Notes under the pieces: generated by a model
The model's database searches: none
Seen by the model: the letters and a program-made list of their open reading frames with translations, nothing else
Told to the model about the DNA's origin: nothing
DNA from: Alphaproteobacteria bacterium
Lineage (GTDB): Bacteria > Pseudomonadota > Alphaproteobacteria > JAEULC01
Length of the DNA: 13,700 bases
Assembly: GCA_020851015.1 (NCBI GenBank)
Contig: JADZDN010000132.1
Coordinates: forward strand, 1-13,700
Reading direction: 5' to 3'
Part shown: piece after piece, positions 13,534 to 13,700 of the stretch
Layout: every line of letters begins with the position of its first letter
Numbering within the stretch: the stretch's first letter is position 1
Made by a program: the position numbers and the translations under genes

Positions 13534-13700
13534 CTGCCCCGGGTCCGGGGGTTCGTCTCCGGCCCGGGTTTTTGATGTTTGAAAAGTAGAAGAAGTATCG
13601 GAAGGGATACGTGGGCGGCGGGTGCTGGGCTGGAAGTGCTTGGGCATCTGCTGTTTTTTGTATCTTTCGTTAGCGTTACGCTATGTGAGAGAGGAAAGAA
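13534..13700 (+). other. Probable rRNA operon leader (16S gene beyond window)
   Basis: This non-coding stretch is much richer in A and T than the rest of the window. It contains GAAGGGATACGTGGGCGGCG (13601-13620), close to a conserved block I recall upstream of 16S genes in Alphaproteobacteria, often read as AGAGAAACGTGGACGGCGG. A small hairpin TAGCG-TTA-CGCTA is at 13671-13683. The window stops before any 16S sequence, so identity rests on the promoter and the leader motif. Confidence 0.65.
13538..13573 (+). terminator. Terminator-like hairpin just after the rrn-like start site
   Basis: CCCGGG-T-CCGG (13538-13548) pairs with CCGGCCCGGG (13559-13568) as a 10-bp stem with one bulged T and a 10-base loop, followed by TTTTT (13569-13573). 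It has the form of an intrinsic terminator but begins about four bases after the predicted transcript start. It may be a 5' protective or attenuating structure instead of a true end point. Confidence 0.6.

Noticed and set aside
13545..13562. tRNA T-arm look-alike (GGTTCG within the loop of the rrn-leader hairpin)
   Set aside because: No acceptor, D or anticodon arm can be built around it, and the loop lacks the expected T-loop adenine.

Overview
The window is GC-rich DNA with tightly packed genes, most likely from an alphaproteobacterium. This rests on the gene families present, a cluster of four GANTC (CcrM-type) sites upstream of what looks like an rRNA operon leader, and REP-like repeats of a kind I recall from alphaproteobacterial genomes. 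No genus can be assigned from the sequence alone.

Positions 1-4107 (+) hold a carbohydrate-type (CUT1) ABC importer operon. In order it has a MalK/UgpC-like ATPase cut by the window edge, a Tat-type solute-binding protein and two MalF/MalG-like permeases. A strong stem-loop sits just after the binding-protein gene. Positions 4097-5002 (-) encode a convergent EamA/DMT-family transporter, overlapping the last permease by 11 bp. Divergent from it are a D-erythronate dehydrogenase-like gene (denD) and a NADAR-like gene (5128-6605, +), joined by a GTGA stop/start overlap. A separate pair at 6685-8872 (+) looks like the ectoine hydrolase/deacetylase pair doeA-doeB (also called eutD-eutE), but without the other ectoine catabolism genes.

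Positions 8873-9415 are non-coding and lie between two convergent genes. They hold the most striking structure here: a quasi-palindrome of about 504 bp (8885-9388) built from four nested inverted modules. The 36-bp ends are 34/36 identical. A G-rich module is 38/39 identical and gives a G-quadruplex motif on each strand. Two further arm pairs are more diverged. It resembles a MITE or a compound REP element.

Positions 9416-10180 (-) encode a short-chain dehydrogenase and 10271-11725 (+) an amidase-signature hydrolase, divergently arranged. Positions 11738-13330 (-) encode a membrane-anchored M23 peptidoglycan peptidase that appears to start with TTG. The last 370 bp have no protein gene. They carry a 9-bp inverted repeat, the GANTC cluster, a strong sigma-70-type promoter (TTGACA-N18-TATAAG), an immediate hairpin followed by five T, and an AT-richer leader that resembles the start of an rRNA operon. 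The 16S gene itself would lie beyond the window.

Taken together the genes suggest a soil or rhizosphere-type heterotroph that takes up and breaks down sugars, sugar acids and amide or N-acyl compounds. Substrates are inferred from family resemblance only.
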